From: Acinetobacter sp. NIPH 2100
GTDB taxonomy: Bacteria > Pseudomonadota > Gammaproteobacteria > Pseudomonadales > Moraxellaceae
Assembly: GCF_000369805.1 (NCBI RefSeq)
Contig: NZ_KB850224.1
Coordinates: 248,001-312,000, forward strand
DNA: 64,000 bases
Direction of reading: 5' to 3'
A program made the translations under genes and the position numbers. This document shows, one piece after another, positions 36,717-45,158 of this stretch. Positions within the stretch are counted from its first letter, which is position 1; each line of letters starts with the position of its first letter. The notes beneath the pieces were generated by a model that searched no databases, had not been told where the DNA came from, and saw nothing but the letters and a program-made list of their open reading frames with translations.

Positions 36717-38801
36717 GTGTTATTAACTGGATTTCAAGTCGAAAATTTTAGATCAATTGATAAAAGTGAATGGATCGACGTAGAAGACGTTACTGCTTTA
36801 ATTGGTACTAATGAATCAGGGAAAACTAATTTATTATGTGCTTTGTGGAAGCTTAATCCTGCAAGTAAAGATGCAGATATCAATCTTTTAACTGATGCTC
36901 CACGTAAACTATATAGTCAATTGAGAGCTAGTAATAAGGATACAGTATTTATTCGCACTGAATTTTTATTAAATGACGAAGAGTCTCAACATGTTTCTAA
37001 TTTAAGAAAAAGACCCCCAAATGAGGTCAAAAAAGTATCTGTTTCCAGAATGTATGATGGAATCTATTTGATTAGGTTTCCTGATGAAAAATTACCAACA
37101 TTAAAAGCAGATATTTTTCAAAAATTTATAGATGAGAAAATTAAATATATACAAGAGCTTCAATTGTTAAAAAGTGAAAATGAAGAGAAACGTGATAATT
37201 TTTCTGATGTTTTTAATCAACTTAGAGGTTTATTTGAAAGCTCAATAATAGATAAAGCACGTATTGATAACGCCAGTTCACTTTTATCAAATTTACGTGA
37301 TGAGAAAGAACCTAAAACAAGTGAGTTCACTAAAACTTTAAATGAAACAGAGAGTTTTTTTAAAGATCATTCAACTGAAATTGATAGACCTAGTGCCGAT
37401 GAACTAGCCGAGTCTAGGCGTTATATTGTTAAAAATCTTCCAACTTTTGTATATTACTCAAATTATGGAAATTTGGATTCTGAAATTTATTTACCTCACG
37501 TTATTGAAAATATGAGTCGAACAGATTTGGGGGCAAAAGAGTCTGCCAAAGTAAAAACATTAAAAGTTCTCTTTGATTATGTGAAACTCGAACCTCAAGA
37601 TATTCTAGATTTAGGACGTTCAGATTCAGATGATGAATTGTCAGATGAAGAAATTGAATTAAAATCCAAAGAAAAAAAAGAACGTAGTATTCTTCTGCAA
37701 TCGGCATCTACTGAGTTAACAGCAAAGTTTAGAGATTGGTGGAAGCAAGGTGAATATAGATTTAGATTTGAAGCTGATGGTAATCACTTTAGAATATGGG
37801 TATCTGATGATAAAAGACCTGAGGATATTGAACTAGAGGGACGTAGTACAGGTTTACAGTGGTTCTTAAGCTTTTATCTGACATTTTTAGTAGAAAGTAA
37901 AGACTCTCACAAAGATTCAATCTTATTGTTAGATGAGCCAGGTTTATCTTTGCATCCATTAGCTCAAAAGGATTTGTCATTATTTTTTAGAAATTTATCT
38001 AAAACTAATCTGATACTTTATACAACGCATTCCCCTTTTTTGGTAGATTCTAATCATTTAGATCGGGTGAAAGCCGTATTTATACAAGATGATGGAACTA
38101 CAAATGTATCTTCTAATTTAAGAGCAAATGAATCTAATCCATCACAGACAAAATCAATTTATCCCGTACATGCTGCATTAGGTCTTAGTGTCTCTGAGAT
38201 GCTATTTAACAACTGCACACCTGTTTTGGTAGAAGGACCTTCCGATCAAATATATCTCTCAGCAATAAAAACCTTGTTAATTGCATTTGGTGAATTAACG
38301 CCTAAGAAAGATATTATTTTTGTTCCTGCTGGTGGTACTAGAGGAGTAAAACCAATTGTTAGCCTATTGACTGGTAAAAATGAAGAATTACCTAAAATTC
38401 TTCTTGACTCAGATAGTCAAGGAGAACAAATGGTACAAGCCTTAAGAAAAGATCTATATAAGGATAATCCAGAATATGTGTTAGAAGTTTCAAAAATTGT
38501 AGATATGGAGCAAGCTGAAATAGAGGATTTAATACCTGCAAATGTAATAATTAAAATGGCAAGATATCAGTTGCGTTCAAATAATCCCGATGTCGAGTTC
38601 GAAGATGTATATGAAGAAGGTAAGCCTATTTTGAAGCAATTGGAAAAATTTGCTCAAGATAATGAGATTCCTTTGGAAAAAGGATGGAAAGTTGATTTTT
38701 CTAGATTGGTAAAAAATAATTTATTAAAAACAGATAAAAACAAGATTGATCAGAATGATCTAGAGAGATGGAAGGCACTATTCGAAAAGATATCTATTTA
38801 G
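36717..38801 (+). CDS. OLD family ATPase/TOPRIM nuclease
   Basis: A 694-residue overcoming-lysogenization-defect (OLD) protein. The ABC-type ATPase has Walker A GTNESGKTN (about 30-38), the OLD signature RSTGLQWFLSFYL, Walker B LLLDEPGLSLHP (about 403-414) and a switch His in YTTHSPFLVD; a coiled-coil insertion lies at 140-220. The C-terminal TOPRIM domain has VEGPSDQ (Glu near 504) and LLDSDSQG (Asp near 564 and 566), so the nuclease looks active. I chose the GTG at 36717 because GAGGG lies seven bases before it. OLD nucleases act in phage defence (P2 Old, Gabija GajA, others). There is no UvrD-type helicase beside it, so this is not Gabija. It is probably cargo. Confidence 0.87.
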   Translation: MLLTGFQVENFRSIDKSEWIDVEDVTALIGTNESGKTNLLCALWKLNPASKDADINLLTDAPRKLYSQLRASNKDTVFIRTEFLLNDEESQHVSNLRKRPPNEVKKVSVSRMYDGIYLIRFPDEKLPTLKADIFQKFIDEKIKYIQELQLLKSENEEKRDNFSDVFNQLRGLFESSIIDKARIDNASSLLSNLRDEKEPKTSEFTKTLNETESFFKDHSTEIDRPSADELAESRRYIVKNLPTFVYYSNYGNLDSEIYLPHVIENMSRTDLGAKESAKVKTLKVLFDYVKLEPQDILDLGRSDSDDELSDEEIELKSKEKKERSILLQSASTELTAKFRDWWKQGEYRFRFEADGNHFRIWVSDDKRPEDIELEGRSTGLQWFLSFYLTFLVESKDSHKDSILLLDEPGLSLHPLAQKDLSLFFRNLSKTNLILYTTHSPFLVDSNHLDRVKAVFIQDDGTTNVSSNLRANESNPSQTKSIYPVHAALGLSVSEMLFNNCTPVLVEGPSDQIYLSAIKTLLIAFGELTPKKDIIFVPAGGTRGVKPIVSLLTGKNEELPKILLDSDSQGEQMVQALRKDLYKDNPEYVLEVSKIVDMEQAEIEDLIPANVIIKMARYQLRSNNPDVEFEDVYEEGKPILKQLEKFAQDNEIPLEKGWKVDFSRLVKNNLLKTDKNKIDQNDLERWKALFEKISI

Positions 38802-38865
38802 GATATTTTAAACTTTAAGTGACATAGTGTGATTTTTATACTTATTGTAGTATTCTTTATTTAAT

Positions 38866-38891
38866 CAAGTGTTTGCTTTGGCTTGCACTTG
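38866..38891. repeat. Imperfect inverted repeat before the DUF2971 gene
   Basis: CAAGTG (38866) and CACTTG (38886) are inverted arms, with further partial pairing (TTTGC/GCTTG) inside. It lies 26 bases before the start codon and just ahead of a TAATAT -10-like box, where an operator would be expected. Confidence 0.4.
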
Positions 38892-38916
38892 TTAATATTA
38901 AGTATTTAGGATAGAA

Positions 38917-40404
38917 ATGAACTCTTTATCAGATTTAATAATAGTTTTTTTTAAAGTGCTAACTGTGAATTACAGTCTATATTTGGGGAGGATTAAAACT
39001 CATTATCCATCAAATGCGTTGCTAGCGAAGATTATTGAAAATGACAAGAAAATTTCAGAGCTATCTTTTAAAATTAATAAAATAATGTCAATAGCTTCTA
39101 ACTCTGTTAATGAAGAAGATATTATACAACTAAATATAATAAATAAATTGTTGGATAGAATGGATTGTGAGAAAAGAATCGAGAATATTCCTTTTGAAAA
39201 TAAAGTTGATATAAAAAAGTATCCTTTATATTTTTGTTGTATTGAAGCTTTGGATTATGCACTTGATACGGTGGAATATAACAATAGTTATCATGATGAA
39301 GATAGTAATATTGTATCTAGTCAAATAAAAATAATAGTATGTAATATTTTGAATAAAAAGAGTTTATTTCAAAAATATACTAATGTTTTAAAAGATGATA
39401 TCGATTTTATTTATGAGGTTAGAGATAATGGTGGTGAGGATCAGGAGGATTTTCAATATGAAGCTTTGCTAATATTTTTGTTAATAAAAATATATATATT
39501 AAATTATTTAAATATTTCTTTGAATTATAGTTATGAGAGGAAAGTTGCACATTATACTAATATTGATGTTGCAATGATGCTGATAGAAAAAAATACAAAA
39601 TTAAGACTAGTATCTCCAGAATTTATGAATGACCCTTCAGAAGGGAATATGTTATTTAAATTTATGAATATTAGCCCTGAAAGCTCAGATGATTTAGGTA
39701 AAGAACAACTTAACTTTTTTTCTTGTTTTACGTTTAATCATAATTCCTTAAATCAATTTCGATTGTATGGTCGGAAGGAGCTTATTGAATGTTCAGGTGT
39801 AAGTCTAACTATAAATAATAAATTCTTTCAAGAAAATGACTCTTTTAACTTATATAGGTGTATTTATATAGAACCAAAGACAGGCTATCTAGAGGTAGCA
39901 AAAAGAAGTAAGTGGTCATTTTTTCAAGAATATGCGGATACAAAGTCAATAGATGACATTGAAAGACTTTATTGGAGATATAGTAAGAGTATTACTTTAA
40001 GGAATAAGCTTTTAAGCCATGGTGTTTTATTAATGAAAAGTTTGGCTAATATATATGATAATTCAAAAAATAAAATATTCTTAAAGATATTAGATCATAT
40101 ATTAACATCTTTAAAATTTCTATTTAAACATTTTTCTTTTAAAGAAGAAGAGGAGTGTAGATTGATGACAATAGGTACACTATCATCACCAAGTGTTACC
40201 TATGATAAGAAATTAAATTCAACATATATTGAATATAGCAAAGATGTAAGTGACTATCTTGATAATATATACTTAGGGGTAGCTTCGAAAGATTTACTAA
40301 CCGCTATAAAGATTTCTGCTTTAGGTAAATGTTCAAATTTACCTAAAATTAAAGTTTCAGATAATCCTTATAGGGTGTATAAAACAATAGATAAATTATC
40401 TTAA
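38917..40404 (+). CDS. DUF2971 domain protein, possible defence effector
   Basis: A 495-residue, strongly A+T-rich gene. The N-terminal 200 residues are helical without a recognised domain. Residues about 208-420 fit DUF2971: VAHYTNIDVAMMLIEKNTKLRL, then SPEFMNDPSEGNMLF, FFSCFTFNHNSLNQFRLYGR, SGVSLTINNKFF, YRCIYIE and HFSFKEEEECRLM. The conserved H-Y-T, N-D-P-x-E and late E-x-R features have been compared with ADP-ribosyltransferase-like folds, but no activity is proven. TAGGAT precedes the ATG. It follows the OLD gene by 115 bases on the same strand and may form a unit with it or have its own promoter. Confidence is in the domain, not the role. Confidence 0.65.
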   Translation: MNSLSDLIIVFFKVLTVNYSLYLGRIKTHYPSNALLAKIIENDKKISELSFKINKIMSIASNSVNEEDIIQLNIINKLLDRMDCEKRIENIPFENKVDIKKYPLYFCCIEALDYALDTVEYNNSYHDEDSNIVSSQIKIIVCNILNKKSLFQKYTNVLKDDIDFIYEVRDNGGEDQEDFQYEALLIFLLIKIYILNYLNISLNYSYERKVAHYTNIDVAMMLIEKNTKLRLVSPEFMNDPSEGNMLFKFMNISPESSDDLGKEQLNFFSCFTFNHNSLNQFRLYGRKELIECSGVSLTINNKFFQENDSFNLYRCIYIEPKTGYLEVAKRSKWSFFQEYADTKSIDDIERLYWRYSKSITLRNKLLSHGVLLMKSLANIYDNSKNKIFLKILDHILTSLKFLFKHFSFKEEEECRLMTIGTLSSPSVTYDKKLNSTYIEYSKDVSDYLDNIYLGVASKDLLTAIKISALGKCSNLPKIKVSDNPYRVYKTIDKLS

Positions 40405-40409
40405 ATAAT

Positions 40410-41228
40410 TTATCTAGTTTCTATTGGTTTTATCTTATGCAGGATGTTATTTTTAAAGAAGTCATACGGATATAAATTGTCAAATTTAATATTTTGTATT
40501 TTTTCTAATGATACATCTGAGGTGCCTGTTGCTATAGGAATAAAATTCAATTTAGTGCCATCATTGGTATATCCAGTACTGTAAATATATTTTTGAAATT
40601 TGGTTATTTGATTGAAATGGTTTTCTATTAATTCTCTATCATTTGTCTTTACTATGATTGGATTATAAATATCATTTATTTGAGGGTGACACCTTTCGTC
40701 GCTTTTGCCAATAAAATAATTCGGCAAGTAGTCAGCCTCATTTTTTTGATAATGTTGGTACTTGAGTGTTAAATCTATTACATTAAATGGTGGTGCATAA
40801 ACCCAAGCATGAGGGGCTGTAAAATCACCTGTATCTATAGCCCAAAAGTGTGTTTGAGGAAGATTGGCTCTATTAGGAAAGTTGATTGTTAAACTTCCTT
40901 TTATGACACAATTCCAAACACCAAGTTTATCTAGAACTCTAGATATAACTGTACTTACATCTACACATGCTCCTAATTTTTTATTATTTCTAATACTGTT
41001 GTAAAATAATTTGCAAATTTCTTTTATTGTGTGTTCAGCTTGTACTAGATATTGGTCTGAATAGTTTCTTTTATTAATATATGCAGCATATATTTCTAAA
41101 AACTTAGGATCTTTTTTTTCTTCATTTATAAAATTTTCATGATCATAAAAACCTGGTGTATTAAAAGGTATTTTCTTTTTAAGAAGAAGCGCTTCTATTT
41201 CTGTCAATGATAATTCTATATATTCCAT
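40410..41228 (-). CDS. Transglutaminase-like cysteine peptidase-fold protein
   Basis: A 272-residue protein with a probable transglutaminase/papain-like catalytic set in the right order: Cys88 in KLGACVDVSTVISRVLDKLG at the start of a helix, His140 in APHAWVYAPP, and Asp152 in FNVIDLTLKYQHY. The distances between Cys, His and Asp fit the transglutaminase-like superfamily. No signal peptide is seen, so it should act in the cytoplasm, on a protein or peptide bond not known. The ATG at 41228 was chosen over a TTG at 41270. It is convergent with the DUF2971 gene (five bases apart) and reads from the distal transposon end inwards. I recognise no close family. Confidence 0.6.
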   Translation of the reverse strand: MEYIELSLTEIEALLLKKKIPFNTPGFYDHENFINEEKKDPKFLEIYAAYINKRNYSDQYLVQAEHTIKEICKLFYNSIRNNKKLGACVDVSTVISRVLDKLGVWNCVIKGSLTINFPNRANLPQTHFWAIDTGDFTAPHAWVYAPPFNVIDLTLKYQHYQKNEADYLPNYFIGKSDERCHPQINDIYNPIIVKTNDRELIENHFNQITKFQKYIYSTGYTNDGTKLNFIPIATGTSDVSLEKIQNIKFDNLYPYDFFKNNILHKIKPIETR

Positions 41229-41331
41229 CTTTTTGACTCTAAATCTGTAACTGACTCTTAAACTTATCAATGAATGTTAGAAAATGGTAGAAAAATATTT
41301 TGTACAGTAGAATTAATTTTTAGAATTAACA
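41229..41331. repeat. Distal transposon end
   Basis: About 100 A+T-rich bases ending in ACA, the inverse of the TGT tip at 28609. Two GACTCT words (41235 and 41253) resemble the GACTCT part of the 24-bp repeats at the other end, and an AAAATTAATTCTAC-like stretch occurs on the minus strand near the tip. Proper TnsB sites cannot be assigned by eye. Confidence 0.5.
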
Positions 41332-42171
41332 GCCACCACCGACCAAGGCAATCGCAGATGCGGTATGGTGCGGTGCTCGAAATGGGCGTTGCCCAAAGCG
41401 ATGCTGTGCATTGGCGACGGAATAAATACTGGCAACTTCCAAATTTTCCTGTGCATTGAGCGGCGGTAAAATAGAGGGAAGTCGAGAAGCGAGTAAGGTT
41501 TTACCTGTACCCGGAGGTCCTTTAAATAAGAGCGAATGCCCACCCGCTGCTGCAATTTCCAATGCACGACGGGGGCGTAATTGTCCTTTAACATCTGCTA
41601 GGTCGAGTTGATAAGATGTTGAACCATGATTTGATCTTTCTGGTGCAGCAGCAATTTGAGCGTTGCCCGAAAAATGTGCACAGACTTCCTGTAGGTGATT
41701 GGCTGCATATACCTCAAAATTGGGGAGTTGATTGGCTTCTTCTAAATTTCCTGTGGGAAGTAATAGACGGTGTTGTGCCTGTTGGCAGGCCATCGCAATG
41801 GTCAATGCACCTGAAATCGAGCGTAAATGTCCATCAAGTGCTAGTTCACCAATAAATTCAAACCCTTCGGTACTATTTTCAGGGAGTTGTCCAGAAGCAA
41901 TTAAGATACCTAAAGCAATCGGAAGGTCGAGTCTTGAGCCATCTTTGGGGAGATCTGCTGGGGCCAAATTGATGGTTAAGCGCTTGGTTGGAAACTGAAA
42001 ACCGCTATTAATAATAGCTGAACGGACTCGATCCTTACTTTCACGTACTGCTGCTTCAGCTAAACCCACAATCGTTAATGAAGGCAAGCCTGAACTGATA
42101 TGAACTTCGACTTCAATTTGTGGGGCGTGCAGCCCCAATAGGCCTCTCGTATAGATTTTGGCAAAAGACAT
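41326..42171 (-). pseudogene. comM: comM, 5' fragment, truncated by transposon insertion
   Basis: The N-terminal 280 codons of ComM (starting MSFAKIYTRGLLGL) run into the transposon and stop two codons later at 41326. The N-terminal Lon-protease-like domain of the YifB/ComM family and the Walker A motif GPPGTGKTLL are present; Walker B and the C-terminal domain are on the other side of the element. ComM is an MCM-like hexameric helicase that drives branch migration during natural transformation, so this fragment should be non-functional. An in-frame upstream ATG at 42210 exists, but the start MSFAKIYTRGLLG is the family's common one. It lies 69 bases after ubiK, probably in one operon. Confidence 0.93.
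41332..41336. repeat. Target site duplication, right copy (GCCAC)
   Basis: This is identical to 28604-28608. Removing the element and one copy restores the comM reading frame exactly. Confidence 0.9.
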
Positions 42172-42215
42172 CTTATTATTGTTCCATTGTGGTGCTTTAT
42201 TTTTAATCATTTTTC

Positions 42216-42240
42216 GGTGCTGGTCGCACCGAATTGGTGC
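42216..42240. promoter_or_regulatory. Interlocking GGTGC/GCACC palindromes between ubiK and comM
   Basis: The order is GGTGC-N5-GCACC-N5-GGTGC, so two overlapping palindromes share the middle arm. GCACC-N5-GGTGC is the form of NtrC sites. As RNA from the minus strand the arms could form two mutually exclusive hairpins. It ends one base before the ubiK stop. Confidence 0.35.
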
Positions 42241-42468
42241 TTATTTTTTATTCTGAACGATTTCTTCGAGTATTTTCATTTGCTGTTGCAGCTCTGTGAG
42301 GCGTTGATTGGCCGTATTGAGTGCAGTTCTTTGGCGATCAAGTTCCTGTTTAGAGACAAGGTCTAACTTTTCGATGCTTTCACTCAGTAACGCCCGTAAG
42401 TTTTTTTCTAGGTCTTTTTTAGGTTGGTCAACTTGCTGCAAAATTGCCTGTAAAAGAGTCTCAATCAT
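42241..42468 (-). CDS. ubiK: UbiK-type accessory factor (YqiC/BMFP family)
   Basis: A 75-residue coiled-coil protein of the membrane fusogenic/UbiK family: an amphipathic N-terminus MIETLLQAILQQV, then DLEKNLRALLSESIEKLDLVSKQELDRQ and a C-terminal leucine-rich coiled coil (TANQRLTELQQQMKILEEIV). In E. coli UbiK binds UbiJ and helps assemble the aerobic ubiquinone-biosynthesis complex. Length is typical. It lies directly upstream of comM on the same strand and probably shares its transcript. Confidence 0.85.
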   Translation of the reverse strand: MIETLLQAILQQVDQPKKDLEKNLRALLSESIEKLDLVSKQELDRQRTALNTANQRLTELQQQMKILEEIVQNKK

Positions 42469-42629
42469 AAAGTGCTCAATAGGTTATGTATATTTGCTGC
42501 TCAGTGTATCACCGCTGGTTATATTCCTCTAGCACACTTCGGGACAGAAGGATGAGTGACGGGTTGATTTCATCCAATATCGCGAAATGAAACTTATTTT
42601 CGATGCACTATCTACATCTTCAAGCCTAA

Positions 42630-43082
<453 letters not shown>

Positions 43083-43084
43083 AT

Positions 43085-43100
43085 TGGCACAAACTTTGCT
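43085..43100 (+). promoter_or_regulatory. Sigma-54 promoter of amtB
   Basis: TGGCAC-AAACT-TTGCT is a perfect -24/-12 element, starting two bases after the glnK stop and 65 bases before the amtB ATG. It should give nitrogen-dependent (NtrC) expression of amtB separate from glnK. Confidence 0.8.
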
Positions 43101-43149
43101 GAGTTAGAAATTAGAGAAATAGCTCGCAAAATAAGGTTGGGGGACACGA

Positions 43150-44556
43150 ATGAAAAAAATGCTTATGGCGCTCAGTCTATCTGGCGCACTCTTAGGTGGT
43201 TCAGCGGTGGTTTGGGCAGAAGATGCTGCATCAACACCAACAACTGAACAAACTGTAGCAGTAGCTGATACGGGTGCTGCAACAACTGAAATTGTTGCAG
43301 TTGAAGCTCCAGCTCCTGAAGAAGCTGCTCCTGCTGCTGTCGCAACAGTAGATACAGGGGATACAGCTTGGGTTCTTGTTTCAACAGCATTGGTTCTGTT
43401 GATGACTATTCCTGGTTTAGCGCTGTTCTATGGGGGTATGGTTCGTAAGAAAAACGTACTCAGCACCATGATGTTCAGCCTTTCAGCAGCAATTCTTGTA
43501 AGTTTAATCTGGGTGATTGCAGGTTACTCATTGGCCTTCTCTGGTTCAGGTGCTTATGTGGGCGACTTGGGCAAAGCGATGCTGAATGGCGTTGCATTTG
43601 ATGCCTTAAGTGGGACAATTCCTGAAAGCTTATTTGTTATTTTCCAAATGACGTTTGCGATCATCACTGTTGCAATTATCAGTGGTTCGATTGCTGATCG
43701 TATGAAATATTCAGCATTTATGGCATTTATCGCAGTTTGGGTGATCTTGGTTTATGCGCCAATCACACACTGGGTATGGGCGGCTGACGGCTGGTTATTC
43801 AAAGCAGGCGCATTAGATTTTGCTGGTGGTACGGTTGTTCATATTAACGCAGGTGTTGCAGGTTTGGTTGCAGCATACATGTTAGGGAAACGTACAGGTC
43901 TTGGCCGTGAATCTATGGCACCGCATAACTTAACCTTAACTGTAATTGGCGCAAGCTTGATTTGGGTGGGTTGGTTCGGCTTTAACGGTGGTAGTGCTTT
44001 AGGTGCTGGTGCGCGTGCAAGTATGGCAATTCTTGTGACTCAAGTTGCTGCTGCCGCTGCTGCATTCTCATGGCTCATTGTTGAACGTCTTGTTCGTGGT
44101 AAAGCATCAGTTCTGGGTGGTGCATCAGGTGCGGTTGCTGGTTTAGTGGTGATTACACCTGCTGCGGGTTTCGTTGGTGTAGGCGGCGCATTAATCATGG
44201 GCTTAATTGGTGGTGTGGTGTGCTTCTGGGGTATTACAGCACTGAAACGCCTGCTTAAAGCGGATGATGCTCTAGATGCGTTCGGTTTACATGCTGTTGG
44301 TGGTATTGTTGGTGCGATTCTTACGGGTGTGTTCTACAGTGATGAAATCATCAAAGCTGCTAACGTTGCACTTGCACCAACCTTTATCGGTCAATTGTGG
44401 GTACAAATCGAAGGTGTGTTAGCGACAATTGCTTATAGCGCAATTGTGACCTTCATTATTCTGAAAGTGATTGATCTGGTGATTGGTATCCGTGTCAGCG
44501 CTGATGATGAGCGTATGGGTCTTGACCTTAGCCAACATGGCGAACGTATCGAATAA
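43150..44556 (+). CDS. amtB: Ammonium channel AmtB
   Basis: A 468-residue Amt/Mep/Rh channel that conducts ammonium across the inner membrane. A signal peptide (1-23, cleaved near VWA|ED) and a long periplasmic Ala/Glu/Pro-rich segment (about 24-70) precede eleven membrane helices. Landmarks are the first helix with PGLALFYGGMVRKKN, the two pore histidines in VVHINAGVAG and AFGLHAVGGI, and the cytoplasmic tail DDERMGLDLSQHGER that contacts GlnK. Classical AmtB is about 40-50 residues shorter; the extra length is the N-terminal linker. glnK lies upstream and a sigma-54 promoter sits between them. Confidence 0.95.
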   Translation: MKKMLMALSLSGALLGGSAVVWAEDAASTPTTEQTVAVADTGAATTEIVAVEAPAPEEAAPAAVATVDTGDTAWVLVSTALVLLMTIPGLALFYGGMVRKKNVLSTMMFSLSAAILVSLIWVIAGYSLAFSGSGAYVGDLGKAMLNGVAFDALSGTIPESLFVIFQMTFAIITVAIISGSIADRMKYSAFMAFIAVWVILVYAPITHWVWAADGWLFKAGALDFAGGTVVHINAGVAGLVAAYMLGKRTGLGRESMAPHNLTLTVIGASLIWVGWFGFNGGSALGAGARASMAILVTQVAAAAAAFSWLIVERLVRGKASVLGGASGAVAGLVVITPAAGFVGVGGALIMGLIGGVVCFWGITALKRLLKADDALDAFGLHAVGGIVGAILTGVFYSDEIIKAANVALAPTFIGQLWVQIEGVLATIAYSAIVTFIILKVIDLVIGIRVSADDERMGLDLSQHGERIE

Positions 44557-44576
44557 TCCATATAAGATATGATTTT

Positions 44577-44604
44577 AAAAACAGCCTCATGGGGCTGTTT
44601 TTTT
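44577..44604 (+). terminator. Terminator after amtB
   Basis: ACAGCC (44581) pairs with GGCTGT (44593), with A before and seven T after. Confidence 0.85.
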
Positions 44605-44681
44605 ATGCCTTTAGCGTGCTGGTTCTGCAATTGAAGAAACTTTGCTACACTTAAGCAAAGAGAGTAAATAATCACGCAACT

Positions 44682-45146
44682 ATGCATTGTCCATTTTGTA
44701 ACGCCGCTGATAGTAAAGTCATAGACTCCCGTTTGGCTGCCGAAGGCTGTCAGATTCGACGTCGTCGTGAATGTGTCATTTGTGGGGAGCGATTTACCAC
44801 CTTTGAGAGTTATGATGTGGTGATGCCACGTGTGATCAAATCCGACGGTAAAAATGAACCTTTCGATGAGGCCAAACTACGCCGTTCTTTAATGCATGCC
44901 TTGCAAAAACGTCCTGTCACTCAGGAGCAAATTGAAACTGTACTTAGCGATATTCAATCGCATATTCGTCGGCTAGGCGAACGCGATGTCAAATCCAGAA
45001 CCATTGGTGAAATCGTGATGCAGGCATTATTTGCATTGGATCATGTCGCCTATGTTCGGTTTGCCTCTGTGTACCAAGATTTCCAAGATGTAGAAGCATT
45101 TCGCCATCAGATTGAGCAAATGCAACAACGTGAAAATGAAGCTTAA
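44682..45146 (+). CDS. nrdR: Transcriptional repressor NrdR
   Basis: A 154-residue repressor of ribonucleotide reductase genes. The N-terminal zinc ribbon is CPFC...CVICGERF (residues 3-34), and the ATP-cone domain spans about 47-137 ([20 protein letters not shown]). Nucleotide binding (dATP versus ATP) sets its oligomeric state and DNA binding. Length is normal. It heads a tight cluster nrdR-ribD-adenine methylase, the nrdR-ribD pairing being very common in proteobacteria. Confidence 0.96.
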   Translation: MHCPFCNAADSKVIDSRLAAEGCQIRRRRECVICGERFTTFESYDVVMPRVIKSDGKNEPFDEAKLRRSLMHALQKRPVTQEQIETVLSDIQSHIRRLGERDVKSRTIGEIVMQALFALDHVAYVRFASVYQDFQDVEAFRHQIEQMQQRENEA

Positions 45147-45158
45147 ATTCGAGAGATC

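Larger units (their letters stand above)
28609..41331 (+). mobile_element. Tn7-like transposon inserted in comM (AbaR/Tn6022-related backbone)
   Basis: A 12,723-bp element with TGT/ACA tips and a GCCAC duplication on both sides. It is visibly more A+T-rich than its flanks. The order is: tnsA-proximal end with two 24-bp repeats; tnsA, tnsB, tnsC, tniQ; a twelve-CxxC protein; a TnsE-like protein; an OLD nuclease; a DUF2971 protein; a convergent transglutaminase-like gene; distal end. comM is the well-known attachment site of AbaR-type islands (Tn6022 family, tniC-A-B-D-E), and the first five genes match that backbone in order and size as I remember it. Perfect inverted repeats beyond TGT are not visible. 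All core genes are open, so it may still move. No antibiotic-resistance genes are present. Confidence 0.92.

Noticed and set aside
36717..40404. Gabija defence system (GajA nuclease with GajB helicase)
   Set aside because: The OLD nuclease fits GajA, but the next gene has no helicase motifs; it is a DUF2971 protein.
28609..41331. AbaR-type antibiotic resistance island
   Set aside because: Same target gene and similar backbone, but no resistance genes, integron, IS elements or heavy-metal genes are present between the ends.
28609..41331. CRISPR-associated (Cas12k or type I-F) Tn7-like transposon
   Set aside because: There is no repeat-spacer array and no Cas protein. The only tandem repeats are two copies at the tnsA end.
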